Assembly (NCBI RefSeq): GCF_014385195.1
Contig: NZ_JACRTG010000021.1
Location: 1 to 32,894 of the forward strand
Source of the DNA: Paratissierella segnis
Lineage (GTDB): Bacteria; Bacillota; Clostridia; Tissierellales; Tissierellaceae
Direction: 5' to 3'
DNA length: 32,894 nt
Shown in pieces: positions 16,261-23,916 of this stretch. Numbering within the stretch: position 1 is the first letter of the stretch; each line of letters starts with the position of its first letter. The notes under the pieces were generated by a model that saw only the letters and a list, made by a program, of their open reading frames with translations, searched no databases and had not been told where the DNA came from. A program made the position numbers and the translations under genes.

Positions 16261-17306
16261 TGAGCATTCACCTTCTTCATTATGTGTATATTTTCCGGTT
16301 TAATATTTATTCCAACTTTAGTTCCCACTTCTTTCATGATAGTTGAATGAATCTTCCATTCTATATCTCCATCTTTTAACATCATTTCGTAATGTACTCC
16401 CTTGAAAATAACCGAAGTCACCATTCCCTTTATAATTCCATCATCCGAATTTACTATCTCCATATCTTCCGGTCTTATAACTACATCTACAGCTTCTTCT
16501 CTTTCAAAGTCTTTGTCTACACATTCAAAAACCCTACCCGAAAACTCTACTATATAGTCTTCGTGCATAATTCCATCTATGATATTGCTTTCACCTATAA
16601 ATCTTGCTACAAAAGCATTTTTTGGTTCATTATATATATCCACAGGAGTACCAACCTGCTGAATCCTTCCTTTATCCATTACTACTATAGTGTCAGACAT
16701 GGTCAAAGCTTCTTCTTGATCATGGGTCACATATATAAAAGTTATTCCAACTCTTTTTTGCATATTTTTTAATTCTATTTGCATATCTTTTCTCAATTTT
16801 AGATCCAAAGCTCCCAGAGGTTCATCAAGCAGCAAAACCCTAGGCTCATTTACCAGAGCTCTTGCAATAGCCACCCTTTGCTGCTGTCCCCCGCTCAATG
16901 AATCTATTGAACGCTTTTCAAAACCCTCTAGATTTACTAACCTGAGCATATCCTTGACTCTAGTCTCTATTTCACTTTTAGATAGTTTTTTAATCTTAAG
17001 TCCAAAAGCAATATTGTCAAATACATCTAAATGCGGAAACAAAGCATATCTTTGAAATACTGTATTTATCTGCCTTTCGTAAGGAGGATTATTGGTTATA
17101 TCTTTGCCTTCAAATATGACTTTTCCTTCCATAGGTTTTTCAAAACCGCCTATTATGCGCAATGTGGTAGTTTTACCGCATCCACTTGGACCAAGTAGCG
17201 TTAAAAATTCATTTTCTTTAATATAAAGGTTTATATCCTCTAAAACCTTAACACCGTTATATTCTTTGGAAATGTTTTTTAAATCAACTATATGTTGTCT
17301 CTCCAA
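16257..17306 (-). CDS. potA: Spermidine/putrescine ABC transporter ATPase
   Basis: 349-aa ABC ATPase. Walker A is GPSGCGKTT (~39-47), the Q-loop is in NTVFQRYALFPHLDVFDNIAFGL, the signature is LSGGQQQRVAIARAL, and Walker B is VLLLDEPLGALD, with the switch His in YVTHDQEEALTMSD. The C-terminal ~110 residues form the TOBE-type regulatory domain of PotA/MalK-like ATPases. TTG start with GGGGGGAA upstream. It sits 19 nt after the XRE-cupin regulator gene, so regulator and transporter are probably one transcript. Confidence 0.95.
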   Translation of the reverse strand: MERQHIVDLKNISKEYNGVKVLEDINLYIKENEFLTLLGPSGCGKTTTLRIIGGFEKPMEGKVIFEGKDITNNPPYERQINTVFQRYALFPHLDVFDNIAFGLKIKKLSKSEIETRVKDMLRLVNLEGFEKRSIDSLSGGQQQRVAIARALVNEPRVLLLDEPLGALDLKLRKDMQIELKNMQKRVGITFIYVTHDQEEALTMSDTIVVMDKGRIQQVGTPVDIYNEPKNAFVARFIGESNIIDGIMHEDYIVEFSGRVFECVDKDFEREEAVDVVIRPEDMEIVNSDDGIIKGMVTSVIFKGVHYEMMLKDGDIEWKIHSTIMKEVGTKVGINIKPENIHIMKKVNAQ

Positions 17307-17324
17307 TTTGTTCCCCCCTTAATA

Positions 17325-17864
17325 TCAAAAACTTGGCGGAGTGCTAATCCAAATTACAGCGGCTTTTGTCTTGCCGGCATTTGAGATATAATGATTTGAA
17401 TTAGCCTTATAATAAAAACTTTCTCCTTTTTTTACCTTATATTGGTCATTCCCAATATGAAGGTTGATACTTCCGCTTATTACATAGCCAAACTCTTCTC
17501 CTTCATGTGGTGAATCCTCTTTTGTTCTTCCGTCAGCCTCTAATTCAACCAATATAGGCTCCATAATGTTTTTTTGCGCATTGGGAATTATCCATTTTAA
17601 AGTATATTTCAGCTCGTCATTTTCCATTTCAAAAGCGTCATCTTTTGTGAACACAATTTTTTCATTTACCGTTTCATTAAAAAAGTCTTTAAGGTTTGTA
17701 CCCAGGCCCTCTAATATATCAACTAAAGTTGCTATAGAAGGTGAAGTAAGATCTCTTTCTACTTGAGAGATAAATCCTTTTGTCAGTTCACACCGGTCAG
17801 CCAGTTCTTCCTGTGTTAGCGAATTTTTAACTCTCAACCGTTTAATTTTTTCTCCGATTTTCAT
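17325..17864 (-). CDS. XRE-family regulator with cupin domain
   Basis: 179-aa two-domain regulator: HTH_3 DNA-binding domain at residues 1-60 (GEKIKRLRVKNSLTQEELADRCELTKGFISQVERD) and a cupin at ~105-175 (SPHEGEEFGYVISGSINLHIGN...KKGESFYYKANSNHYISNAG). This architecture is that of PuuR-like repressors, and the fixed link to potABCD in many Firmicutes suggests that it senses a polyamine or related ligand and controls the importer. The 17-bp palindrome in its own leader is the likely operator, suggesting autoregulation. ATG with AGGAGG. Ligand identity is inference. Confidence 0.9.
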   Translation of the reverse strand: MKIGEKIKRLRVKNSLTQEELADRCELTKGFISQVERDLTSPSIATLVDILEGLGTNLKDFFNETVNEKIVFTKDDAFEMENDELKYTLKWIIPNAQKNIMEPILVELEADGRTKEDSPHEGEEFGYVISGSINLHIGNDQYKVKKGESFYYKANSNHYISNAGKTKAAVIWISTPPSF

Positions 17865-17893
17865 AAAATCCTCCTAGAAAATTTCACCATATA

Positions 17894-17910
17894 TTAAACA
17901 TTATGTTTAA
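17894..17910 (-). promoter_or_regulatory. Palindromic operator candidate for the pot operon
   Basis: TTAAACATTATGTTTAA is a perfect 8+1+8 palindrome lying between the promoter and the start codon of the XRE-cupin gene. A related half-site GTTTAGTAAGTTTAAAC adjoins it on the minus strand. Position fits roadblock repression. Confidence 0.55.
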
Positions 17911-17939
17911 ACTTACTAAACTTTTTTGTCGACTATCCT

Positions 17940-17968
17940 ATTATAAATTAAATAAATTTGAAATGCAA
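17940..17968 (-). promoter_or_regulatory. Sigma-70-type promoter of the regulator-potABCD operon
   Basis: Minus strand TTGCAT (17963-17968), 17-bp spacer, TATAAT (17940-17945). The operator palindrome lies about 25-40 bp downstream of the predicted start. Confidence 0.75.
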
Positions 17969-18069
17969 TATGTTTTTTAAAATTTTTTTCATGCTGTAAT
18001 ATAGCTAATTCCAACATATTCTAAATTCCTAATAAACTGAAAGTTTACTATTTAATTACCCCATAAAAA

Positions 18070-18104
18070 ATAAAACCAGTTCAAAATAACTGGTTTTATT
18101 TTTA
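18070..18104 (-). terminator. Terminator after thiI
   Basis: Near-perfect 12-bp stem ATAAAACCAGTT/AACTGGTTTTAT, loop of 6, flanked by T runs on both strands, so it could work in either direction. Confidence 0.88.
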
Positions 18105-18105
18105 A

Positions 18106-19272
18106 TTATTCTATTGTATATGTCTTCATATTATCTATTGCACTATCTATTAGGATATTTACATCTAAAGCCTCTTCAGATTGTATTATATCTTCAACCT
18201 TCGGTCTTGTAACCGGGTGTTTCGGTAAAAATACTGTACAGCAATCTTCAAAAGGCATTATTGAAGTATCGTAAGTTTCTATATCCTTTGCTATTTTTAT
18301 GATATCAACTTTGTCAAAACCTATTAAAGGTCTAAATACCGGAAGGTTTACCGCTTGATTTGTGACATTGAGACCATATATGGTTTGACTTGCCACTTGC
18401 CCTAAATTTTCACCTGTTATAAGGGCATTCATCTGATGGTCATTCGCAATTTTTTCCCCAATCCTCATCATAAACCTTCTTGAAAGAATCGTCATTTCAT
18501 CTTCGGGGCATTTCGTATTTATCTGTTTTTGTATATCTAACAAATTGACACTAAATATATTCAATTTGCCGGTATATCGTGCCAAAATATGCGCCAAATC
18601 CTTTACTTTTTCTTCTGCTCTTTCAGAGGTAAAAGGGTAGGAATGATAATGAACACAAGAAAGCTCAATCCCCCTCTTTGCCATCATAAATCCTGCTACA
18701 GGACTATCTATTCCTCCGGACAATAACAGCAAACCTTTACCGTTTGTCCCTATAGGAAGCCCTCCATACCCTTTTATTCTCTCTGTGTAAACATATGCAT
18801 TTTGTTTAATGTCAATATATAAATACATATCGGGGTTATGAACATCTACATTTAAATCGTCAAAACTTCTTAAAATAATTCCACCCATCTTTTTTGAAAA
18901 TTCCGGTGACTTTATCGGGAAGGATTTGTCCGCTCTGTTGGTATCGACTTTAAATGTCTTTATCTTTCTTTTGTCTTTAAGCTCCTTCACTGCCTCTATA
19001 GAAGCTAAGGAAATTTGATCCACATCCTTTTCAACCCTATAACATGGGCTGATATATACAAGACCAAATACTTTTTTAAGCCTATTCATCATTTGCGAAT
19101 AATTCGCCGCTTCGCCTTCAATATATATCTTTCCTTGTTCTTTATATATTTTTTCTATTCCCAAATCCTTTATTGCTCTTCTAATTTGTTTAATGAGCTG
19201 ATCTTCAAAATATTTCCTATTTAAACCCTTTAAGGCAATTTCACCTAAACTTACACTCAATACTCTATCCAA
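18106..19272 (-). CDS. thiI: tRNA 4-thiouridine synthase (sulfurtransferase ThiI)
   Basis: 388-aa enzyme that adenylates and thiolates U8 of tRNA; also linked to thiamine thiazole synthesis in some bacteria. The N-terminal ferredoxin-like and THUMP domains occupy ~1-165, followed by the PP-loop GLLLLSGGIDSPVAGFMMAKRG near 181-202. It ends without the rhodanese extension of the E. coli protein, as in Bacillus subtilis, where sulfur comes directly from a dedicated cysteine desulfurase. TTG start eight bases after AGGAGG. The preceding desulfurase gene ends six bases before, so the pair is co-translated. Confidence 0.95.
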   Translation of the reverse strand: MDRVLSVSLGEIALKGLNRKYFEDQLIKQIRRAIKDLGIEKIYKEQGKIYIEGEAANYSQMMNRLKKVFGLVYISPCYRVEKDVDQISLASIEAVKELKDKRKIKTFKVDTNRADKSFPIKSPEFSKKMGGIILRSFDDLNVDVHNPDMYLYIDIKQNAYVYTERIKGYGGLPIGTNGKGLLLLSGGIDSPVAGFMMAKRGIELSCVHYHSYPFTSERAEEKVKDLAHILARYTGKLNIFSVNLLDIQKQINTKCPEDEMTILSRRFMMRIGEKIANDHQMNALITGENLGQVASQTIYGLNVTNQAVNLPVFRPLIGFDKVDIIKIAKDIETYDTSIMPFEDCCTVFLPKHPVTRPKVEDIIQSEEALDVNILIDSAIDNMKTYTIE

Positions 19273-19277
19273 TAAAA

Positions 19278-20432
19278 CTACCTCCTAATTATGTCTCTAA
19301 TTTCTTTTACAGAAGATTTTAAAACATCCACCGTATAATCCACATCAGCTTTACTTATCTCATAGGAAAAACAAAATCTGATGGTGCCTTCTATTTCATT
19401 ATTACTCAGTTTAAGTTCCTTAAGCACATGGCTTTTCTCCGTGCCTTTGGAAGAACAAGCGGAAGATGTGGATACATATATATCTTTATCCTCTAAATAA
19501 TGTAATAAAACCTCTCCTCTTACATCTCTAAAGGAAATATTTAGAATATATGGTGATGATGATTCATCTAAAGTAGTGTTGATTCTAATATCTTCAATCT
19601 CTGCATCAATTTTCTCTGCCATATATGTTTTTAGCTCTTGAACTCTTTCTCTTTCTTCTCTTGCTTTTATGCTCAATATCTTAACAGCTTCTCCCAGCCC
19701 CAGAATACCAGGGACATTTTCCGTGCCTGAACGTAGTCCGCTCTCTTGTCCGCCGCCAAATGTAATAGGTGAAAGCTTTAATCTATTGTGAATATAAAGT
19801 CCTCCGATACCCTTCGGTCCATAAACCTTATGTCCGCTGAAGGAATAAGTATCTGCATCTAATGCTTTCAGTGAAAAATCTATTTTACCGAAGGATTGAA
19901 TTCCATCAAGATGAAGTGATGGTTTTGAGCTTGAATTGTTTATGATGTTTTTTATTTCTCTTATATTTTGTATAGCTCCTACTTCATTATTTACGTGTAT
20001 TATTGATACTAAAATCGTATCATCTCTTAAAGCATTTTTAAATTCATTTAAATTAATATATCCATATTCATCTGTGCTTAAGTAGGTAATTTCATAGCCG
20101 AGGAATTCATAGTATTTCATAATATTTAAAACGGAGGAATGTTCAATTTTCGTTGTTATGATATGTTTCCCTTTTCTGGCAAACTTTCTTATAATACTTT
20201 GGATAGCAATATTGTTGCTTTCCGTTCCTCCTGATGTAAAATATATTTCTTTATTGTCTACTTTTAAATAATCTGCTATATTATTCCTTGCTGTCTTTAT
20301 TTCCTTTTCAGAATTTAAGCCTAATCTATGAAGTGACGAGGGGTTTCCAAAGTCCTCCTTTAATGCTTTTAGCATTATTTCAACGACTTCTTCTCTAGGT
20401 TTCGTTGTTGAACAATTATCTAAATAAATCAA
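19278..20432 (-). CDS. Cysteine desulfurase (NifZ/IscS-type) partner of ThiI
   Basis: 384-aa class V PLP aminotransferase-fold enzyme taking sulfur from cysteine as a persulfide. N-terminus IYLDNCSTTKP; PLP lysine in SFSGHKVYGPKGIGG near residue 202; catalytic Cys in STSSACSSKGTEKSHVL near 324-340. Adjacent to thiI exactly as nifZ-thiI in B. subtilis, so its main job is probably tRNA thiolation, not general Fe-S assembly; no iscU follows. TTG start with GAGGTG. No in-frame ATG is suitable upstream. Upstream, TATATAAT-like sequences are present but no convincing -35. Confidence 0.92.
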   Translation of the reverse strand: MIYLDNCSTTKPREEVVEIMLKALKEDFGNPSSLHRLGLNSEKEIKTARNNIADYLKVDNKEIYFTSGGTESNNIAIQSIIRKFARKGKHIITTKIEHSSVLNIMKYYEFLGYEITYLSTDEYGYINLNEFKNALRDDTILVSIIHVNNEVGAIQNIREIKNIINNSSSKPSLHLDGIQSFGKIDFSLKALDADTYSFSGHKVYGPKGIGGLYIHNRLKLSPITFGGGQESGLRSGTENVPGILGLGEAVKILSIKAREERERVQELKTYMAEKIDAEIEDIRINTTLDESSSPYILNISFRDVRGEVLLHYLEDKDIYVSTSSACSSKGTEKSHVLKELKLSNNEIEGTIRFCFSYEISKADVDYTVDVLKSSVKEIRDIIRR

Positions 20433-20530
20433 ATTATTAACACCTCTTACAGTTTATTTTCTCCCCATTCCGTATACTATACCTATTATATAGGATATAT
20501 CCCCTTAAATGAAGGATTAATTTAGATTAA

Positions 20531-20549
20531 TTTACAATGCACAGTTCAC
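20531..20549 (+). repeat. Dispersed AATTGTG-family repeat
   Basis: The minus strand reads GTGAACTGTGCATTGTAAA, the same word family as the heptamer tract at 13521-13593. It lies in the 334-bp gap between the desulfurase gene and ansA; the rest of that gap is the promoter and RNA described next. Confidence 0.5.
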
Positions 20550-20570
20550 AAAAATATTTTTATATTTTGT

Positions 20571-20599
20571 TTGCAAATATTGTCGCAATTTGCTATAAT
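20571..20599 (+). promoter_or_regulatory. Promoter of the structured RNA/ansA leader
   Basis: TTGCAA (20571-20576), 17-bp spacer, TATAAT (20594-20599). Predicted start near 20606. Confidence 0.8.
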
Positions 20600-20605
20600 G
20601 AATTT

Positions 20606-20718
20606 AGAGGTTATCCCCCTGGTAACCTCGAATAAGATCTCTATTCCCAATACCCCTTTTGAACGGTTAAGTTCCATCCAAATATGGATGAAAGACTCCT
20701 TTAGGAGTCTTTTTTTTT
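20606..20718 (+). ncRNA. Structured leader or small RNA upstream of ansA, unassigned
   Basis: A ~113-nt segment runs from a strong promoter to a strong intrinsic terminator. Helices seen in order: GAGGTTA/TAACCTC (20607-20629), a short GAAC/GTTC (about 20661-20674), CATCCA/TGGATG (about 20675-20690), then the terminator. I could not match it to T-box, purine, SAM, c-di-GMP, fluoride, preQ1, SRP or 6S consensus features. It is either an attenuator controlling ansA, whose ribosome site is 37 nt beyond the terminator, or a free-standing small RNA. No clear promoter is seen between the terminator and ansA, which favours the leader idea. Confidence 0.6.
20691..20718 (+). terminator. Intrinsic terminator between the structured RNA and ansA
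   Basis: Perfect 9-bp stem AAAGACTCC/GGAGTCTTT with a TTTA loop followed by a T run. It lies before ansA, not after a coding gene, so it either ends a small RNA or is an attenuator. Confidence 0.88.
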
Positions 20719-20766
20719 ATCTAATATTATGGTATCCTTAAATTAGAAAATTGTAGGAGGATTAAT

Positions 20767-21756
20767 ATGTCATTAAAAAAAGTAGTTGTAGTTTTCACCG
20801 GAGGAACAATTGCAATGAAACTGGATCCTATATCGCATACAGCCATTCCTGCATTAAACGCTGATGAAATAATTTCGTCAGTAACAAATATAAACAGCTA
20901 TGTAGATTTAGAAGTTGTTAATTTTAGCAATTTACCAAGTCCTCATATAGATCCGGATATAATGATGAAAATAGCAAATGTAGTTAAGGAAAACGTTGTA
21001 AGGGAAGATGTTACCGGTGTTGTCGTAACCCATGGCACTGACACATTGGAGGAAACCGCATATTTGCTGGATTTGCTTATAGACAATGAAAAACCGATAG
21101 TTGTTGTCGGAGCCATGAGAAATCATTCGGAATTGGGGTATGACGGAGCAAGTAATTTATCGGCAGCGATTTGTACTGCTATGTCCGACAAGGCAAAAAA
21201 CAAGGGTGTACTTGTGGTAATGAATAACGAAGTAAATGCCGCATCTCAAGTTACAAAAACAAATACACTATCCTTAGATACATTTAAATCTCCCGAATTT
21301 GGACCATTGGGTATAGTGGATAACGATGAAGTAATATTTTACAGGGATATAATCAAAAGGCAATTGATCGTTACCGATAGAATCGAAAATAAAGTTGCAT
21401 TGATTAAGACCGCTCCCGGAATGGAATCCGATATATTGGCATTTTATATGGACTCCGGCTACAAAGGCATAGTAATCGAAGCCCTTGGAAGAGGAAATGT
21501 CCCCCCTAAAATGATGACCGGTATTGAAAGAGCTATAAAAATTAATATCCCTGTTGTTATGGTTTCCAGATGTAATACCGGCAGAGTTCTTGATACATAT
21601 GGTTATAAAGGCGGCGGCAGAGAATTAAGAAATGCAGGAGTAATCTTCGGCGGAAACCTTCCCGGACAAAAAGCAAGGATAAAACTTATGCTGATTTTAG
21701 GCAAAACCAATGATATGCATGAAATTAAAGAATTATTTGAATCAAATCTATACTAA
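20767..21756 (+). CDS. ansA: Type I-like L-asparaginase
   Basis: 329-aa amidohydrolase converting asparagine to aspartate and ammonia. Both catalytic triplets are visible: VVVFTGGTIAMK at ~6-17 (first nucleophile Thr) and VVTHGTDTLEETAYLLDLL at ~86-104 (HGTDT motif with second Thr and Asp). No signal peptide, so probably cytoplasmic. ATG with AGGAGG eight bases upstream. It stands alone on the plus strand, downstream of a structured, terminator-containing leader. A relaxed activity on glutamine is possible and not decidable from sequence. Confidence 0.93.
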   Translation: MSLKKVVVVFTGGTIAMKLDPISHTAIPALNADEIISSVTNINSYVDLEVVNFSNLPSPHIDPDIMMKIANVVKENVVREDVTGVVVTHGTDTLEETAYLLDLLIDNEKPIVVVGAMRNHSELGYDGASNLSAAICTAMSDKAKNKGVLVVMNNEVNAASQVTKTNTLSLDTFKSPEFGPLGIVDNDEVIFYRDIIKRQLIVTDRIENKVALIKTAPGMESDILAFYMDSGYKGIVIEALGRGNVPPKMMTGIERAIKINIPVVMVSRCNTGRVLDTYGYKGGGRELRNAGVIFGGNLPGQKARIKLMLILGKTNDMHEIKELFESNLY

Positions 21757-21783
21757 AAGTGATTAGTCAGACTAATCACTTTT
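21755..21783. terminator. Bidirectional terminator between ansA and the Asp-box gene
   Basis: Perfect 13-bp inverted repeat AAAAGTGATTAGT / ACTAATCACTTTT with a 3-nt loop. It overlaps the stop codons of both convergent genes. Confidence 0.85.
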
Positions 21784-22761
21784 CCCAAATCCTATGAATT
21801 TTATCTCCGGATAATACGACCCATAAGAATAATCTATTCTGGTACCTTTTTCTCTCACATCTGATATATATTTATATTTTACCCAATCAACTGACGGCGA
21901 CTGTCTCCATGTATAATTTCCCGTAAATGAGTCCCCGTTGTCCTCGCTTACTGTACTTAAAAACTGATTGGTACTCTTCCATACAACCCAGAGTTTATTT
22001 AAATGATATATAAGTATCGGATCCGTATGATTTCCAACTCCTGATAGCTCTTCTTCTTTTTCTTTTATTATATCATCTTTTTTGATGTAAAACTTTTCAT
22101 GCTTTATATTAAAATTATCATCTTTATAGAGAGAGTATACAAGATGAAGATTGTTTCCTATTACAGCCATATCCAGATATAGTTTATTTTTATTGTCAGT
22201 CAGAGTAAAAGACGGCGACCATGTTCTATTTGTCAGATTATATTCTTTCAAACATATCTGATTTTTAAAATAATACGCTATATATATATTATCCTCTTCC
22301 AGTATTACTTTTAATGGATTTATGAAGTTATATGCAGCAATTTTATCTACTACATTTTTTTCAATTTTTCCCTTATTGAAAATGATGTGATTGATATAAT
22401 ATATTTTTTTGTCTTCTTTTGAAGCCTCCATATAAAAAATATTTTTATCATCTTCTCTAACTATTAAATTAAGCTCATAGATTATACTGTCTAAATTCTC
22501 GATTATCACCTCATTTTTATCATCTTTAAGGGATTTAAGTATAAGTTCCTTCTCCTCATTTTTGTAAACTAAAAATAATTCATCGTGATTAAAACATGCA
22601 TCAAAATCTTCAATTGAATCTGCAGCTAATGTCCTTTTCTCAAAACCCTCTCCATCTGCGAGTAATAAATGCATAAATATTTCCTTTTTACTTTTTCTTA
22701 TTATATACAATGTCTTATTCACTTCTTCAGCTATTATTATTTTTTCATTATAAAATACCAT
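21772..22761 (-). CDS. Hypothetical Asp-box / beta-propeller-like protein
   Basis: 329 aa from the ATG at 22761, which has AGGAGG seven bases upstream; a longer reading to 22881 lacks a good site and would overlap the divergent gene. No recognised family. The protein is built of short repeated beta-strand units, with aromatic-rich strands such as LYLDMAVIGNNLHLVYSLYKDD and LIYHLNKLWVVWKST, and one clear Asp-box-like motif SEDNGDSF at the turn typical of sialidase/BNR propellers. No signal peptide or membrane segment. Divergent from the cysteine-rich gene; the two may share a regulatory region. Function unknown. Confidence 0.65.
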   Translation of the reverse strand: MVFYNEKIIIAEEVNKTLYIIRKSKKEIFMHLLLADGEGFEKRTLAADSIEDFDACFNHDELFLVYKNEEKELILKSLKDDKNEVIIENLDSIIYELNLIVREDDKNIFYMEASKEDKKIYYINHIIFNKGKIEKNVVDKIAAYNFINPLKVILEEDNIYIAYYFKNQICLKEYNLTNRTWSPSFTLTDNKNKLYLDMAVIGNNLHLVYSLYKDDNFNIKHEKFYIKKDDIIKEKEEELSGVGNHTDPILIYHLNKLWVVWKSTNQFLSTVSEDNGDSFTGNYTWRQSPSVDWVKYKYISDVREKGTRIDYSYGSYYPEIKFIGFGKSD

Positions 22762-22869
22762 AAAAACACCTCCTAATATACTAATAGTTATGAGTTTTGT
22801 AACAAAATTATTATCAAGGGAATATATTGAAGTGAGAATAACAATATATAATTTGAGAGGAGGACAATT

Positions 22870-23808
22870 ATGTTGTCGCACAATAAATCTGATTTAGAAA
22901 GTTTAGATATCACTGATAGATGCTGTACCGGCACCACCGGATGTGAATGGGATGGAACTCTTAGAAATGTTGTAACAGAGCCTATTTTCGTTCAAAAAGT
23001 TTATGATGCTACTTTGGTCAACCTCCAAGCTTTAAGCACCTTAAACAATGTAAGATTTACTCCAAATTTACCAGTTGGGTCAAGAGTAGTTGCTATTAGA
23101 GCTATTAGATGCAGAAAGTTCTTCAATCCTGCAAATATAAAAGACCCCAGAAATTTAAGCGTAGAACCTGACACTATTTTATCAGGCGGGGAATTTGTCA
23201 AAAATGAAAAATGTGAATTTGTAGAAGTAGTCGGTCCGGACGGATTATATACTGAAAAATTAATATACGCAGATACATCCGAATGTGATACGATAGAGAG
23301 AGGTACACCAGTATTTGGAACTCAAAGAGTTTTAATAACAGGCAATGTGATAATAGAAATAGATTTAGTTATACGAGACAATCGTGATAGAAGAGTTAAT
23401 GTTACTATATCGGCAAATGTTCCGGTAGCGCCGCCAAAAGCTCCTATACTTTTAACAAACTTCTTTGAATTGTGTATCCCATCTGTTCAAGGCTCTGCAT
23501 TCTTCCCAAGATTTGCAGAATTCTGTAATGTGCTTTGTGAAACAAGATTGGGAACCAATAGCATCCCAAGAGATATAGAAGTATGTCCTGAAACTGGCGA
23601 AGTAAGAATAGATTTAATTATCGCTCTTTGTATCACCTGCGAAAAGAAGATAATAGTTCCTGTTCAGCTATGCGTACTTTCAACTGGGTTCCCAGAATTA
23701 TCTCCGGTAATATCACCTATCTGTACTACCTTCCCAACATTGTTCCCAAGACAGATAGACGAAAACAGTGATGATGACGATGGGTGCAGAAGAACTCTAG
23801 AGGAATAA
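22870..23808 (+). CDS. Hypothetical cysteine-rich protein, possible spore-surface component
   Basis: 312 aa, ATG with AGGAGG. I count about 16 cysteines, many in pairs or CxxC-like clusters (RCCTGTTGCEW at 18-28, EFCNVLCETR, LCITCEK). The C-terminus is acidic (DENSDDDDGCRR). The middle contains strand-rich, hydrophobic segments such as VLITGNVIIEIDLVI. No signal peptide. Cysteine-rich, strand-rich proteins without export signals are common among clostridial coat and exosporium proteins, but that is inference; I recognise no family. The 108-bp divergent region has a GAATATA...CAATATAT arrangement resembling a sporulation sigma-E promoter, only weakly. Confidence 0.6.
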   Translation: MLSHNKSDLESLDITDRCCTGTTGCEWDGTLRNVVTEPIFVQKVYDATLVNLQALSTLNNVRFTPNLPVGSRVVAIRAIRCRKFFNPANIKDPRNLSVEPDTILSGGEFVKNEKCEFVEVVGPDGLYTEKLIYADTSECDTIERGTPVFGTQRVLITGNVIIEIDLVIRDNRDRRVNVTISANVPVAPPKAPILLTNFFELCIPSVQGSAFFPRFAEFCNVLCETRLGTNSIPRDIEVCPETGEVRIDLIIALCITCEKKIIVPVQLCVLSTGFPELSPVISPICTTFPTLFPRQIDENSDDDDGCRRTLEE

Positions 23809-23831
23809 TCCTAAAAATAACTTAGAAGAAT

Positions 23832-23861
23832 AATAGGTGCGCCCACAGCACCTATTTTTTT
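23832..23861 (+). terminator. Terminator after the cysteine-rich gene
   Basis: Perfect 9-bp stem AATAGGTGC/GCACCTATT, 7-nt loop, followed by a T run on the plus strand. Confidence 0.9.
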
Positions 23862-23916
23862 GTCAATATACTGTACAAGCTATAAGGATTGTTATATGAT
23901 TTAATAAGGTGATAAT

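Noticed and set aside
20606..20718. T-box or purine riboswitch before ansA
   Set aside because: No T-box sequence or purine-riboswitch core could be found; the order of helices does not fit either class.
22762..22881. N-terminal extension of the Asp-box protein
   Set aside because: The internal ATG at 22761 has an ideal SD; the extension has none and would overlap the divergent gene.
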